Shown here: positions 27,533 to 35,870 of the stretch, in pieces
How the letters are laid out: each line of letters opens with the position of its first letter
How positions within the stretch are numbered: position 1 is the stretch's first letter
NCBI GenBank assembly: GCA_016212925.1
Contig: JACRDF010000052.1
Coordinates: 186,001 to 250,000 of the forward strand
From: Desulfomonile tiedjei
Lineage (GTDB): Bacteria; Desulfobacterota; Desulfomonilia; Desulfomonilales; Desulfomonilaceae
Length of the DNA stretch: 64,000 bases
Reading direction: 5' to 3'
Made by a program: the position numbers and the translations under genes
Notes under the pieces: generated by a model
What the model was told of the DNA's origin: nothing
The model's database searches: none
The model's input: the letters and a program-made list of their open reading frames with translations, nothing else

Positions 27533-28354
27533 CTATTTGTTGGAGCGTTTCTGCGCGGAGCTGCCGTCAGAGGACTTCTCGTTGGCCGTATGGCCGTAGA
27601 TCTCTTTGAGCCTCTTCTGAAAATACTCGCTCCGCTTCTTTCTGAATGCCATGTAGTCATTCGGCTTCGGGAGCTTATTGTCGTTGAAGACCAGCCACAG
27701 CCGCGTCAAAGTTACTTCCTCGAGGGTCCAGCCGAGCTTCATGCAAATGAGTTCCCCTTCCGAAAGTTTGCCCATTTCGGTGTCCAATGCTTCGGGAGTG
27801 GATTCGCAGAGCCGATAAATCTCGTCTCTGAATTTGCGATCCGGGATCAATTCCATCGGATGTTTTCTTCTCTTGTCGGCAAGCTGCTTGGCCGCTTCGA
27901 TTACCTTGAGGAAATCTCGCTTCGTCAGAGGAATCCCATACGAGACAATCCTGTCGGCCGCGGATTTAAGCCCGAGTATCTTTTTCTTTTCGCCGGATGA
28001 GAACGCGACAGAGTAGGGGAGCGAATCTATGTTCTTCTGAGCGTCGCGCAGCCTGTGGGTTTGTTCTTCCAGGAACAGGAGGTTTTTGAACGGTCCCCTT
28101 TCCGCTTGTTTTATGAAGAATGACACCGAAGGATGATCCTTCAAGAGCGGCTTAGCCGCGTATTCGTTGACTTCCCTCAATTCATACCTGAGGAACTCCT
28201 CTATTATTACTCTATTGTTGTCCTTTCCCACCTCCTGGGCCACTTCCGCGTCGGAAAGGGTTTTCCCCGCAGCAAGAATGGGGATCAGCATCGCTATTCC
28301 ACAGAGTAAGAGTATGGTTGAGTAATATCCTTTGCGAGGATATTGGATTGTCAT
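27533..28354 (-). CDS. exported alpha-helical protein of unknown function
   Basis: 273 residues from the ATG at 28354 with AAAGGA upstream. A signal-peptide-like segment (STILLLCGIAMLIPILAAG, ~13-31) is followed by a mostly helical, Lys/Glu-rich region without a motif I recognise. The C-terminus is highly charged (KRLKEIYG then Ser/Lys-rich). It lies 95 bases downstream of hypB and 161 bases upstream of the exporter ATPase on the same strand. It may be a periplasmic accessory factor, but nothing in the sequence states its role. Confidence 0.7.
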   Translation of the reverse strand: MTIQYPRKGYYSTILLLCGIAMLIPILAAGKTLSDAEVAQEVGKDNNRVIIEEFLRYELREVNEYAAKPLLKDHPSVSFFIKQAERGPFKNLLFLEEQTHRLRDAQKNIDSLPYSVAFSSGEKKKILGLKSAADRIVSYGIPLTKRDFLKVIEAAKQLADKRRKHPMELIPDRKFRDEIYRLCESTPEALDTEMGKLSEGELICMKLGWTLEEVTLTRLWLVFNDNKLPKPNDYMAFRKKRSEYFQKRLKEIYGHTANEKSSDGSSAQKRSNK

Positions 28355-28452
28355 CAAGATTTGTCCTTTCCGGCCGCGAGTTTTTCCCGCTCCCAGGCGC
28401 TATGCGTCTCGGACCGCAGCTCCGGCTGTTCAATCCCAAGTTTGCGAACGGC

Positions 28453-29115
28453 TTATTTTGCTGTTTGGATCTGGTCTGCCAGCCACCCCGCCAAATTATC
28501 AATCCCTTCTCCGGTTTTTGCCGATACCGGGAAGATCTGAATAGAAGGATTCATTGCACGGACGGTCTTGTTCAATTCCTCCATGTTGAAATCCGTGTAC
28601 GGCAGCAAGTCGATCTTATTCAGTATCAAAGCATTAGATTCCGTGAACATCAACGGGTACTTGAGCGGCTTGTCGTGGCCTTCGGGGATCGACAGGATCA
28701 TCACTTTAATGTTCTCTCCAAGCCTGAATTCCGCCGGGCATACCAGGTTTCCCACGTTTTCTATTATCACAAGGTCTTTTCCCTGAATGCCGAGGCTTTC
28801 CGACGCGGACAAAATCATATTTGCGTCCAGGTGGCAAGCCCCGTCGGTGTTGATCTGGACCACGTCCACCTTGGTCTCCTGGACCTTCTGCGCGTCCACG
28901 TCCGAAGCGATGTCGCCTTCAATGACTCCGATTTTGAACCTGTCGGAAAGGGACCGGATAAGCCTCAGAATAAGGGATGTCTTGCCGGCTCCAGGCGAAG
29001 ACATAAGGTTCATGACGAAGACCTTGGAATTGTCAAACCGTGCTCGCAAATTATCGGCAAGCAGATCGTTCGCGCTGAGGATATCTTTGTTGACTTGTAG
29101 CGTCTTGACGGCCAT
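28453..29115 (-). CDS. hypB: HypB-type nickel-insertion GTPase
   Basis: 220 residues. G1/Walker A SSPGAGKTSLI, Switch region EGDIASDVDA, NKxD as LNKIDLL. The G-domain metal-site residues are present: Cys-His in GACHLDA and Cys in NVGNLVCPAEF. The N-terminal Cys-rich or His-rich nickel-storage extensions are absent, as in many anaerobes. It delivers nickel to [NiFe] hydrogenase, and in some organisms to other nickel enzymes. No hypA or other hyp gene is next to it; instead it overlaps the stop of a Cys-cluster gene by one base (TAATG). Confidence 0.93.
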   Translation of the reverse strand: MAVKTLQVNKDILSANDLLADNLRARFDNSKVFVMNLMSSPGAGKTSLILRLIRSLSDRFKIGVIEGDIASDVDAQKVQETKVDVVQINTDGACHLDANMILSASESLGIQGKDLVIIENVGNLVCPAEFRLGENIKVMILSIPEGHDKPLKYPLMFTESNALILNKIDLLPYTDFNMEELNKTVRAMNPSIQIFPVSAKTGEGIDNLAGWLADQIQTAK

Positions 29116-29441
29116 TATCGCCTCCTTTTGGAATTGCGGGTCCTTTTTCTATTGTCAGCGGCCACACGAACCTCGGCCAAAGTATCTATATGCCTGATAT
29201 GTGCCACGTAAGCGCAGTCTTCCGGCAACCAGTCGAGGGAACGAACGAGGTGCTCGGTCAGGCTTATGCAGTCGGGCTCGGCCTCATGACGATTGTGGTA
29301 TACCTTACACAGATTGGTCTCAACATCCAGGTGCTGGCAGGGCTCGTCGGTGTACCGGACCACGCCTGCACCCAAATCAACCTTTTCATAACAGCACTTG
29401 CCACACTTACTGCAAATGCTTTCCCATTCCTCTCGTTTCAT
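29115..29441 (-). CDS. small CxxCxxxCC protein (YkgJ/UPF0153-like metal-binding)
   Basis: 108 residues from the ATG at 29441. N-terminal CSKCGKCCYEKVDL followed by spaced Cys residues (EPCQHLD, NLCKVYHNR, PDCISL, EDCAYV) matches the putative zinc- or iron-chelating YkgJ-type family. The stop overlaps the hypB start, so the two are co-translated; this suggests a role in metal handling alongside HypB, which is inference. The frame continues upstream by 40 codons but without family similarity. Highly basic C-terminus (KRTRNSKRRR). Confidence 0.8.
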   Translation of the reverse strand: MKREEWESICSKCGKCCYEKVDLGAGVVRYTDEPCQHLDVETNLCKVYHNRHEAEPDCISLTEHLVRSLDWLPEDCAYVAHIRHIDTLAEVRVAADNRKRTRNSKRRR

Positions 29442-29713
29442 CTTTTCCCGTCCCGTAGTCCCAGCCCGCCGAAAGTATTTACCTAGCATAAAACTCGGAG
29501 AAGAAAAAGGGAGGCGAACTCTCCCTGTCCGGTCCTTGTATGATGTTCGAATGTTATGCACTTAATCGAAGAATGGTAGGCTCCCGGCTCTGCCCAGGGG
29601 CATCCAACTGTTGAACGGCCACTTCTGCAGTCTATTGCCCTCTTGCCACCGTCAATACCCTGCCCGGGATTTCCAGGCTCCGCATTCTATATCCCATCTC
29701 TCACAAACTTTTA

Positions 29714-29742
29714 TTGAGAATTTGCTACCTTAGCCGTATAAT
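29714..29742 (+). promoter_or_regulatory. sigma70-type promoter upstream of the hsdR remnant and hicBA
   Basis: TTGAGA (29714-29719), a 17-base spacer and TATAAT (29737-29742). About 40 bases further begins the HsdR-like fragment; hicBA follow in the same direction, so this may be the pair's promoter. Confidence 0.65.
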
Positions 29743-29789
29743 CGGCCATCTGGAAGCTACAGAAGCGGCTTGATGTTACAATAGGCGAC

Positions 29790-30074
29790 ATGTCTTCGGC
29801 CGGAGATCCTGACTTGCCCCTGAACGAATCCGACCCCCGTGCTAAGCTAACAGACCCTGCCATTAATGGCCGTGGATGGACAGAGGACTTGATCCGCCGC
29901 GAGGAAACCGCGGGGACTATCGAGATCATTGACGGCAAGGTCCGCAAGAGATTCAAGGGCCGCGTCGATTACACCCTGCGCGTGAAAGTTCATACCGGAG
30001 CCGGAAAGGATGTTCACAGCTTGAGTCAGGTTCACGATGGGTCTTGCGAACCACATCTGTTGGACGTACTCTGA
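29790..30074 (+). pseudogene. truncated HsdR (type I restriction) N-terminal fragment
   Basis: 94 residues. The segment KLTDPAINGRGWTEDLIRRE, then about 10 residues on GKVRKRFKGRVDYTLRVKV, resembles the N-terminus of type I restriction R subunits (RADYVLRY/ID motifs of the PD-(D/E)xK domain). Instead of continuing for ~800 residues, similarity stops and a short unrelated tail (HSLSQVHDGSCEPHLLDVL) ends the frame. No hsdM or hsdS is adjacent. A near-consensus promoter is retained upstream. It could also be a genuinely small protein of the same fold. Confidence 0.55.
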
Positions 30075-30104
30075 TGTGGAGAACGGAAAAGGGGATAACA
30101 ACAC

Positions 30105-30341
30105 ATGAGGTTCTATTCATTTCAAATTGTGATTGAAAAGGAATCTGACGACGAAGGCTATTTCGCCTACAGCCCGACCATTCCTGGCTGTTTCAGCAAT
30201 GGAAAGACAATCGAAGAGACAAAACGGAACATCCGCGATGCCGTAGAGCAACATTTGGCATCTCTGCTGGAGCACGCTCAGACCGTGCCCCAACACGAGC
30301 GCCTCGTTCATGTGGAAGAGCTTAGTATTGGGGTGCCATAA
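30105..30341 (+). CDS. hicB: HicB-type antitoxin
   Basis: 78 residues: YSFQIVIEKESDDEGYFAYS, then PTIPGCFSNGKTIEETKRNI, the partial RNase-H-like fold of HicB. There is no C-terminal DNA-binding helix-turn-helix beyond the short tail, so repression of the promoter may be weak. The stop overlaps the hicA start (TAATG). In this locus the antitoxin gene precedes the toxin gene. Confidence 0.88.
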   Translation: MRFYSFQIVIEKESDDEGYFAYSPTIPGCFSNGKTIEETKRNIRDAVEQHLASLLEHAQTVPQHERLVHVEELSIGVP

Positions 30342-30562
30342 TGAGCAGGATGCCACAAGTTACAGCACGGGAACTGATCCTCAAAGCGAAGGGCTTCGTG
30401 GAGAATCGACAATCCGGGAGCCACTTGACTCTTTGGCATGAGGAACGAAAGCTCTCGATAACGGTTCCCGTCCGCACCGGATGCGAGATTGGGCGAGGTT
30501 TGGCTGTGCGGCTTCTCGAGGATGCGGGCTTCACTGTGGAGGACTATCTGGGCCGGAAATGA
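30341..30562 (+). CDS. hicA: HicA-type mRNA interferase toxin
   Basis: 73 residues with the dsRNA-binding-like HicA fold: KGFVENRQSGSHLTLWH contains the catalytic His in GSH, followed by ITVPVRTGCEIGRGLAVRLL and a C-terminal EDAGFTVEDYL. HicA toxins cleave mRNA and are neutralised by HicB. Overlaps hicB by one base. Converges with the phosphoglycerate mutase-like gene (49 bases between stops). Confidence 0.88.
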   Translation: MSRMPQVTARELILKAKGFVENRQSGSHLTLWHEERKLSITVPVRTGCEIGRGLAVRLLEDAGFTVEDYLGRK

Positions 30563-30611
30563 CAACGTGCCCACGAGAATGGCCGGGCGCCCCCGACCCT
30601 GCTTGGGGCAT

Positions 30612-31922
30612 TTAACTGAGAGCAAACGGCTCGTATTCACCGGTCGAGCAAATCTCGTCGTCGGGGTTGTGCTTTATTCGCACCAGGTTGATGCGGTCCA
30701 AGTGATTCAGGACCATGTACATGAACTCTGTTCCCCTAAGAAGTCCAAGCGAACCACTTGAACAATCTATTTCATTGAAAGACCGGACATTGTCACGGCG
30801 GGCGTTCGCCCCGACCATGGTCAGCGGAACCGGCTCTCCGGAATGGATCAAAGGGCCCGAACTGGGGGTCGAGTGGTCGGAAGTAACAACCAGGAGCACG
30901 TCGGGGTTGTCCAGAATGGGCTGAATCGACTCCCCAATTGCTCTATCCAGGGCCTCGATGGCTCTCACCTTGGCGGTCGGGCTCTTGGTGTGCGCTGCCT
31001 CATCAGGCGCCATGGTGTGAACGTGAATGAACTCGTAGTCATGCAGATTCTCTGCGGCGAGAACGATCCTCTCCTTAAGGTCGCGTCCAGGATCGTCGCT
31101 GCTCTTTACCCTGCGAACTTCCATGCCCAGGACCTTGCCTAGGCCCCATTGAACCAGTTTTGAAGAAATGAGCAGCCCTTTGAGTCCCCAGCGTCTGCTG
31201 AACGGCGTCACCGCCTTAGGCTTGTCCGCGAGATGGGTCACCAAGGCATTAAGCGGCCCCTGCCCGCGCTTGGCCCTTGCTTTGTTGATTGGGTGCTTGT
31301 TCAGGCTTTTGTACACCCATACCAGATAGTCTTTTAGTGCGTGAGCGGTGATTGCCGCGGTATTGGTATCAGCCTCCGTTTTCAAGGGTTTTATTTCAGC
31401 CGCGGGAAGGCCGCTGAACATCGGGTCCATGTCGGTTATCTGGGGCGACACGCGTCCTCTCATTACCAGGATGCCTTCCACCTGTTTGGTCTGCGTGAAA
31501 TGGAATTCAATCCCGCGTGATGCGAAGGTCGCGACTTCAGCCATCAGAGCCTTAATCTCTTCCGGCGTCGCATCCGGCACACGGTCAACGATAACCAGCT
31601 TGCCCATGTCCTCGTTGGCCGTCACAAGGCGGGCGAGAGCCGCGACATCTTCGCTTTCCACATTCATCCCGGAGCCTAACGCTTCCAATATGCTCCGCCG
31701 CGGCATGTCCCGCCAATCGTAACCGAAAAGGGAAAAGTGCGCGTCTTGACTGGAAAAGGCTGTCCCCACTTTGTCCGCATGAAATAATCCGTTGGCTCCT
31801 ACTGCGGCCAGAGAGTCCAGCGTGGGGGTCTCAGCGGCCTGGAGAGGGGTCATGAAGCCCAACTCCGGAAAGGATCGGTCCCCAAGCCCGTCCAGAAGAA
31901 TGACTACACAACGAGACGGCAT
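30612..31922 (-). CDS. ApgM-like cofactor-independent phosphoglycerate mutase (alkaline phosphatase superfamily)
   Basis: 436 residues from the ATG at 31922, which has GGAGGAG 8 bases upstream; in-frame sequence before it is not protein-like. Metal-site motifs: VILLDGLGDR at the N-terminus, FSSQDAHFSLFGYD (nucleophile-Ser region), HTMAPDEAAHTKSP and TSDHSTPSSGPLIHSGEPVPL near the end. These match archaeal-type 2,3-BPG-independent mutases. The family stretch HPIN-x-x-R-x-KRG is present, but the following RGAG-type segment is replaced by HLADKP. Function as a mutase is likely but not certain; a phosphopentomutase-like or other phosphotransferase is possible. Confidence 0.78.
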   Translation of the reverse strand: MPSRCVVILLDGLGDRSFPELGFMTPLQAAETPTLDSLAAVGANGLFHADKVGTAFSSQDAHFSLFGYDWRDMPRRSILEALGSGMNVESEDVAALARLVTANEDMGKLVIVDRVPDATPEEIKALMAEVATFASRGIEFHFTQTKQVEGILVMRGRVSPQITDMDPMFSGLPAAEIKPLKTEADTNTAAITAHALKDYLVWVYKSLNKHPINKARAKRGQGPLNALVTHLADKPKAVTPFSRRWGLKGLLISSKLVQWGLGKVLGMEVRRVKSSDDPGRDLKERIVLAAENLHDYEFIHVHTMAPDEAAHTKSPTAKVRAIEALDRAIGESIQPILDNPDVLLVVTSDHSTPSSGPLIHSGEPVPLTMVGANARRDNVRSFNEIDCSSGSLGLLRGTEFMYMVLNHLDRINLVRIKHNPDDEICSTGEYEPFALS

Positions 31923-32074
31923 GACCAAAGCTCCTCCGGTAAATGGAATTTGTTTCATGTTGTCAGGGAGTTGGAGTCTAGTCGCAAAAGTGGTGAAAGT
32001 CGAGGCATTTCGTGTTAGCATAATACGTTTCGGGCCAGCCGAAACATACAACTCTTTGATTATCCGGGAAAACC

Positions 32075-33319
32075 TTGAATCATCTTGCTTTGGCTTTGTC
32101 ATCAATAGTTTTGCTTTTCGTCATCTCCTTTTGGATGCTGAGAATGCGGGACGTACTGCAAGCCTTGCTTCGGGTGCCGCACATTGATCCGATCGAGGAA
32201 GCAAATCTTCCGCCGACGCCCCCTTTGATTTCCGTTATCGTGCCGGCTCACAACGAAGAGGCCAAGTTAAGAGCATGCCTGCAATCTGTTATTGAGCAGG
32301 ACTACCCCCGGTTTGAACTTATTGTGGTCGACGACCGCTCGACGGACGATACAGCCGCGATTGCCGCGTCTGTGGTTCGCGGCCTCGAAAACTGCAAAAT
32401 AGTATCGGTTGATCATCTGAGACCGGGATGGACGGGCAAGTGCCACGCGTTGGACGTGGGAGTCAGACATGCGACAGGCGAATGGCTGGCATTCCTCGAC
32501 GCAGACAGCAGGCTTCACAGGTCTGCTTTGCGTCAATGCTATCATCACGCGACGCGTTCACACGTGAACATGATAACGTTAAGCCCCAAGTTCATTATGA
32601 ACAGCTTCTGGGAAAAAGCCTTGCAGCCCAGCTTTGCAGCCATGTCGTGCATTCTCTTTCCTCTCGATAAGGTGAATGATCCCGACAGCTCCGTGGCCTC
32701 CGCAAACGGGATGTTCTATCTCATAACCAGGCATGCTTACGAAAAGATCGGCGGCCACCACGACGTGCGAGAACTGGCCGTGGAAGATATCGGCATAGGA
32801 AAAAGGGTCAAGGCGGCAGGGCTGGGGCTTATATTCGCAAATGGCCGCCACATTTTGCAAACACGCATGTACACTAGTTTCAGGGAAATCCTGCGTGGTT
32901 GGACCCGGATTCTCAGTGCCGCCATGAATTACGAACTTCCCACGGTCTTGAGATTCCTGGGAATGCACCTGTTGATGAGCTTTCCGGTTTTGCTGGCTTC
33001 AATGTACTTTTACGTATGCGGGGCCCCGTCGGTCTGGCCTGGAGGGTGGTTCCTCTTGCCCGCCGTTTGCCTGGGCGTAATGTGCCTAGTCCCCGCCCTT
33101 TTTTATTCTCAATTGGGAACCGCCCATAGATATACGGTTCTCCTCATTCTGGGAAACCTTATGTTGATCTGGGTGTTTCTAGTGATTGTCAAGAAGATAC
33201 TGTTCAAAGACGCTCTTCAATGGCGCGGAACCACTTATCATGGAAGCCGCTATCAGCCGACAAGACTGGAGCCCGGTACGTCACATGCGTATCCGGCCAG
33301 GTCACCGGTGTTTGAGTAG
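32075..33319 (+). CDS. membrane-anchored GT2 glycosyltransferase
   Basis: 414 residues with a TTG start; the first membrane helix (residues ~3-22) would be lost with a later ATG, so I keep it. GT-A domain: SVIVPAHNEEAKLRACL, VVDDRSTDDT (nucleotide-sugar Asp), GWTGKCHALDVG, FLDADSRLHRSAL (DxD-like) and AVEDIGIGKRV. Three to four C-terminal membrane helices. The GWTGK motif and topology resemble HpnB/CrtQ-type enzymes that glycosylate isoprenoid lipids. Divergent from the mutase with ~150 bases between starts. Acceptor unknown. Confidence 0.82.
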   Translation: MNHLALALSSIVLLFVISFWMLRMRDVLQALLRVPHIDPIEEANLPPTPPLISVIVPAHNEEAKLRACLQSVIEQDYPRFELIVVDDRSTDDTAAIAASVVRGLENCKIVSVDHLRPGWTGKCHALDVGVRHATGEWLAFLDADSRLHRSALRQCYHHATRSHVNMITLSPKFIMNSFWEKALQPSFAAMSCILFPLDKVNDPDSSVASANGMFYLITRHAYEKIGGHHDVRELAVEDIGIGKRVKAAGLGLIFANGRHILQTRMYTSFREILRGWTRILSAAMNYELPTVLRFLGMHLLMSFPVLLASMYFYVCGAPSVWPGGWFLLPAVCLGVMCLVPALFYSQLGTAHRYTVLLILGNLMLIWVFLVIVKKILFKDALQWRGTTYHGSRYQPTRLEPGTSHAYPARSPVFE

Positions 33320-33434
33320 AGGTCTATCCCGCGTGGTGGCGTGTTCGTGATGGCCTCGAACCGCTAAGGTTGCCCACAATCACCAAACCAACAGAACGCT
33401 CCTCACAATCCTCATTTTAGATTGCATGGTATTT

Positions 33435-33725
33435 TCACGTGCCGGCCTCCAATCGGCGTCTGGCGGTGAGTTCGTCCAAACCGCTTACAAGCAACACCTT
33501 GTCCCTGGAAGCATGTCCCCGAACGATTGTGATTGAGGATGGGGCAACTCCCAGCCGTTTGGCCAGGAACTTTACCAGACTCTTGTTGGCTTTCCCCTCC
33601 GTAGGAGGGGCCGTAAGCCTAATTATCAGCCGGCCGGCGCTATCTAACATGATTGCGTTGCGGGAGGCATTTGGAGCAATCCTGGCCTCTATGGTAACCC
33701 CTTCCGAATGATCTCTAAGATACAT
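33435..33725 (-). CDS. yggU: YggU-family protein (DUF167/UPF0235)
   Basis: About 96 residues with the family hallmark IRLTAPPTEGKANKSLVKFL and SRDKVLLVSG. Lies downstream of the yggT-like gene on the same strand, as in many genomes where yggS-yggT-yggU cluster. Biochemical role unknown. Start set at the ATG 33725; a GTG two codons earlier is possible. Confidence 0.88.
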   Translation of the reverse strand: MYLRDHSEGVTIEARIAPNASRNAIMLDSAGRLIIRLTAPPTEGKANKSLVKFLAKRLGVAPSSITIVRGHASRDKVLLVSGLDELTARRRLEAGT

Positions 33726-33840
33726 CGGCACCTATCCACCTCGGCAATAACATGTTTGCCCTCGGCTCGCGAAGCTCGACGCGCAAATGCAGCGGTCCGT
33801 CGCAGGCCGGTACACGGTACTTACTCAAATCAGTAGTTGC

Positions 33841-34140
33841 CTATTGAAGGTTTACGGCGATCTGGTGCAAGGTCTTCACGAGAAACTGCTGCAAGAACAC
33901 AATTACCAACAAGACTATGATGGGAGAGAAGTCAATCCCCATGGCAGGCAAAGGGAGATGGCGCCGCACGATCCCAAAAACAGGCTCGGTCACACTATAG
34001 AGAAAACGAACAATGGGATTATACGGATCGGGATTTACCCAGGAGATTAAGGCAGCTATAATAATGATCCACATATAAATAGTAAGCACTATATCAATTA
34101 CGCCCGCTACGGCGTCTATCAAATTCGCCACCACAAACAT
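33841..34140 (-). CDS. yggT: YggT-family membrane protein
   Basis: 99 residues with two hydrophobic segments (~15-40 and ~70-92) joined by the family loop WVNPDPYNPIVRFLYSVTEP and RHLPLPAMGIDFSP. AGGAA 8 bases before the ATG. Relatives have been linked to osmotic or membrane-associated functions and to cell division. Upstream of yggU on the same strand, separated by 115 bases. Confidence 0.9.
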   Translation of the reverse strand: MFVVANLIDAVAGVIDIVLTIYMWIIIIAALISWVNPDPYNPIVRFLYSVTEPVFGIVRRHLPLPAMGIDFSPIIVLLVIVFLQQFLVKTLHQIAVNLQ

Positions 34141-34594
34141 ACACGTTCCTGTTACTATGATCTTCCGGAAAGCAAAGCCGGTGTGACCGGCCTCCCGTGC
34201 AGATTGAAACTATCAAGTTCGCAAAACCGTGTCAAGGCCTGTCAGAGGAGTTTCCCCGAGGGACTAAACGGCGGGTGCTGGACCCAGCTAGAGCACTGGG
34301 CGACATCACTGGGACTTGCCCCGAGACCGCAATCCTCAACGTCCGGTCCGCATCATTACAAAAAGATGCCAGCCGTACCGCGAGGCACAGGGACGATAGC
34401 GCTGAAACCTGAACAAAAAAGTATCCCGAACCTGAGGTTAAACCACTACCTCAAGCCCCAGCCGGGACATCAGACGTCCAGGAAACTACAATTGGGTTCA
34501 GTGAGTCGATCCGGCTACAGACCACCTACAGGGGAACAAGAAAACCGATGCTTCGCCCCCCTATCGTTCCGAACAATTTGAACCGGATCTAGAC
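34141..34594. other. 454-base region without a recognisable gene
   Basis: Separates yggT (minus) and the HU gene (minus). Open frames exist but their translations are Pro/Arg/Ser-rich and not protein-like. GC-rich paired stretches (for example ccgaggg/ccctcgg) hint at structure, but I do not find tmRNA, RNase P or SRP signatures on either strand. Confidence 0.4.
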
Positions 34595-34867
34595 TTACTT
34601 AACCGATTCCTTCAAGGCCTTTGCTGCCGAAAACTTCGGAGCTTTCGTGGCCTTGATTTTGATCTTCTTCTTGGTCTGAGGATTGATGCCTGTGCGGGCA
34701 GCCCTCTTGACCACGGAGAACTTTCCGAACCCTGGAATCGAGATCTGCTGTTCCTTGGTCAACAGCTCCTTTATCGCTCCGAAAACTAAGTCAATAGCTT
34801 CAGCAGCGTGCTTCTTGGTGGTTTCCCCCTTCTTGGCCAACTTGTCAACAAATTCGGCCTTTGTCAT
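34595..34867 (-). CDS. HU-family DNA-binding protein
   Basis: 90 residues, the standard HU length: MTKAEFVDKLAKKGETTKKH start, GFGKFSVVKRAARTGINPQT beta-arm with the conserved Arg-x-Gly-x-NPQT, and a basic KKKIKIKATKAPKF segment. Binds and bends DNA as a nucleoid protein. AGGAGGG near the ATG. Monocistronic by appearance. Confidence 0.95.
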   Translation of the reverse strand: MTKAEFVDKLAKKGETTKKHAAEAIDLVFGAIKELLTKEQQISIPGFGKFSVVKRAARTGINPQTKKKIKIKATKAPKFSAAKALKESVK

Positions 34868-35547
34868 GTTCCCTCCTCGATGACGCCTGTGGATTCAGGT
34901 GATTTTTCCAGAGCCCATAAGAACTCTATTGACACCCAAAAACAGGGTAGTCAAGGAAATTCGCACTGGTGAGGCCGGATTTTGAGGCGCGAAGGCACTG
35001 TCAAATCCGGCCGTCCCGAACATCCCTTTTCTTATCAATCGGTTGTGCCCAGTACCCTGCAACTGAAACCAGGTCGCCAAGTTCGAACCGACCGCAGGTG
35101 AAGGAGCCGGCAGCTCGCTGCACGCGCGTGTCGGCTAGGAAGCGGAGGTCCTTTCGGGCCTTTCTAACGCTTGTCAAAAATACTGTCCGATTACGAAAGG
35201 GTCTCTTTAAATTTGGTAGGTGCCGGCCTCCGTGCCGGCACATTTTGCTGATAAAAATGAACTAGTTCGGACCGGCAGGGACGCCGGTCCCTACCGGTTC
35301 TTTTGGGGCGCTGCGGTGCAAAAGGTCAAAATTTGCGGCAAACGGTATAAGCTGCAGAACACAACTTAGGCGCAACTACGGCTAGCCGAACGCGGGGCTG
35401 GGTTCTCCCAAGAGGTTTTTCCATGTGAGTGAATGGTTGAAAGAGATTCCAAAATGGGGTTGACTGGAAAAACAGGAAGATGTAAAGCTCACATGATAAA
35501 GACTTTTAGTTTTCTCAAAACAGCGGAACATAGGGAAAGGAGAAACA
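34868..35547. other. ~680-base intergenic region with a hairpin repeat
   Basis: Between HU (minus) and the ferredoxin gene (plus). Contains the hairpin gtgccggc/gccggcac at 35220-35241 followed by a short T-run, and a gggacgccggtccc palindromic stretch near 35278. I see no gene. Confidence 0.5.
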
Positions 35548-35742
35548 ATGGCAAAGACGGTCGTGATAGATGAAGAAGCTTGCAGCGGATGCGGTACATG
35601 TGCAGCAATAGCGGAAGATTGCTTCGTACTCAATGAAGAGACTGAAAAGGCCTCGGTGGTTAGTCAAACCGCATGCGCCGAGGATGTCATGCAGGAAGCC
35701 ATAGACACTTGTCCTGAAGAGGCGATCAGTTGGCAGGACTGA
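35548..35742 (+). CDS. small ferredoxin with one 4Fe-4S cluster
   Basis: 64 residues. Cluster ligands: CSGCGTC near residue 12 and the distal Cys in TCPEEAISW near residue 55; CFVLN and the Cys in QTACAED may be a disulfide as in Desulfovibrio-type single-cluster ferredoxins. RBS AAAGGAG 6 bases before the ATG. Electron carrier for oxidoreductases such as the FrhB-like protein here, but partner unknown. A 130-base spacer separates it from the next gene on the same strand. Confidence 0.92.
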   Translation: MAKTVVIDEEACSGCGTCAAIAEDCFVLNEETEKASVVSQTACAEDVMQEAIDTCPEEAISWQD

Positions 35743-35870
35743 ACGAGGTTACCCTTTCTTGCCCGTCGCTTGCTTGTATCTGAAAGGGTTACTTCCCAGG
35801 TCTCTTGAAAAGAGAAGTCCGTGGAAGCGCTGTCCCGGATGATGTGCAGCGACGTTTGGGAGTGTAACAC

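Noticed and set aside
34183-34581. 132-codon GTG-started frame between yggT and HU
   Set aside because: Pro/Arg/Ser-rich translation without domain, signal peptide or ribosome site.
34480-34594. tmRNA-like signals (GGGGGGCGAAGCATCGG and GGTTCAAAT on the minus strand)
   Set aside because: No tag-peptide reading frame, no TTCGACGG-type 5' motif and no matching 3' acceptor end.
35460-35488. TTGACT as promoter of the ferredoxin gene
   Set aside because: No acceptable -10 at 16-18 base spacing.
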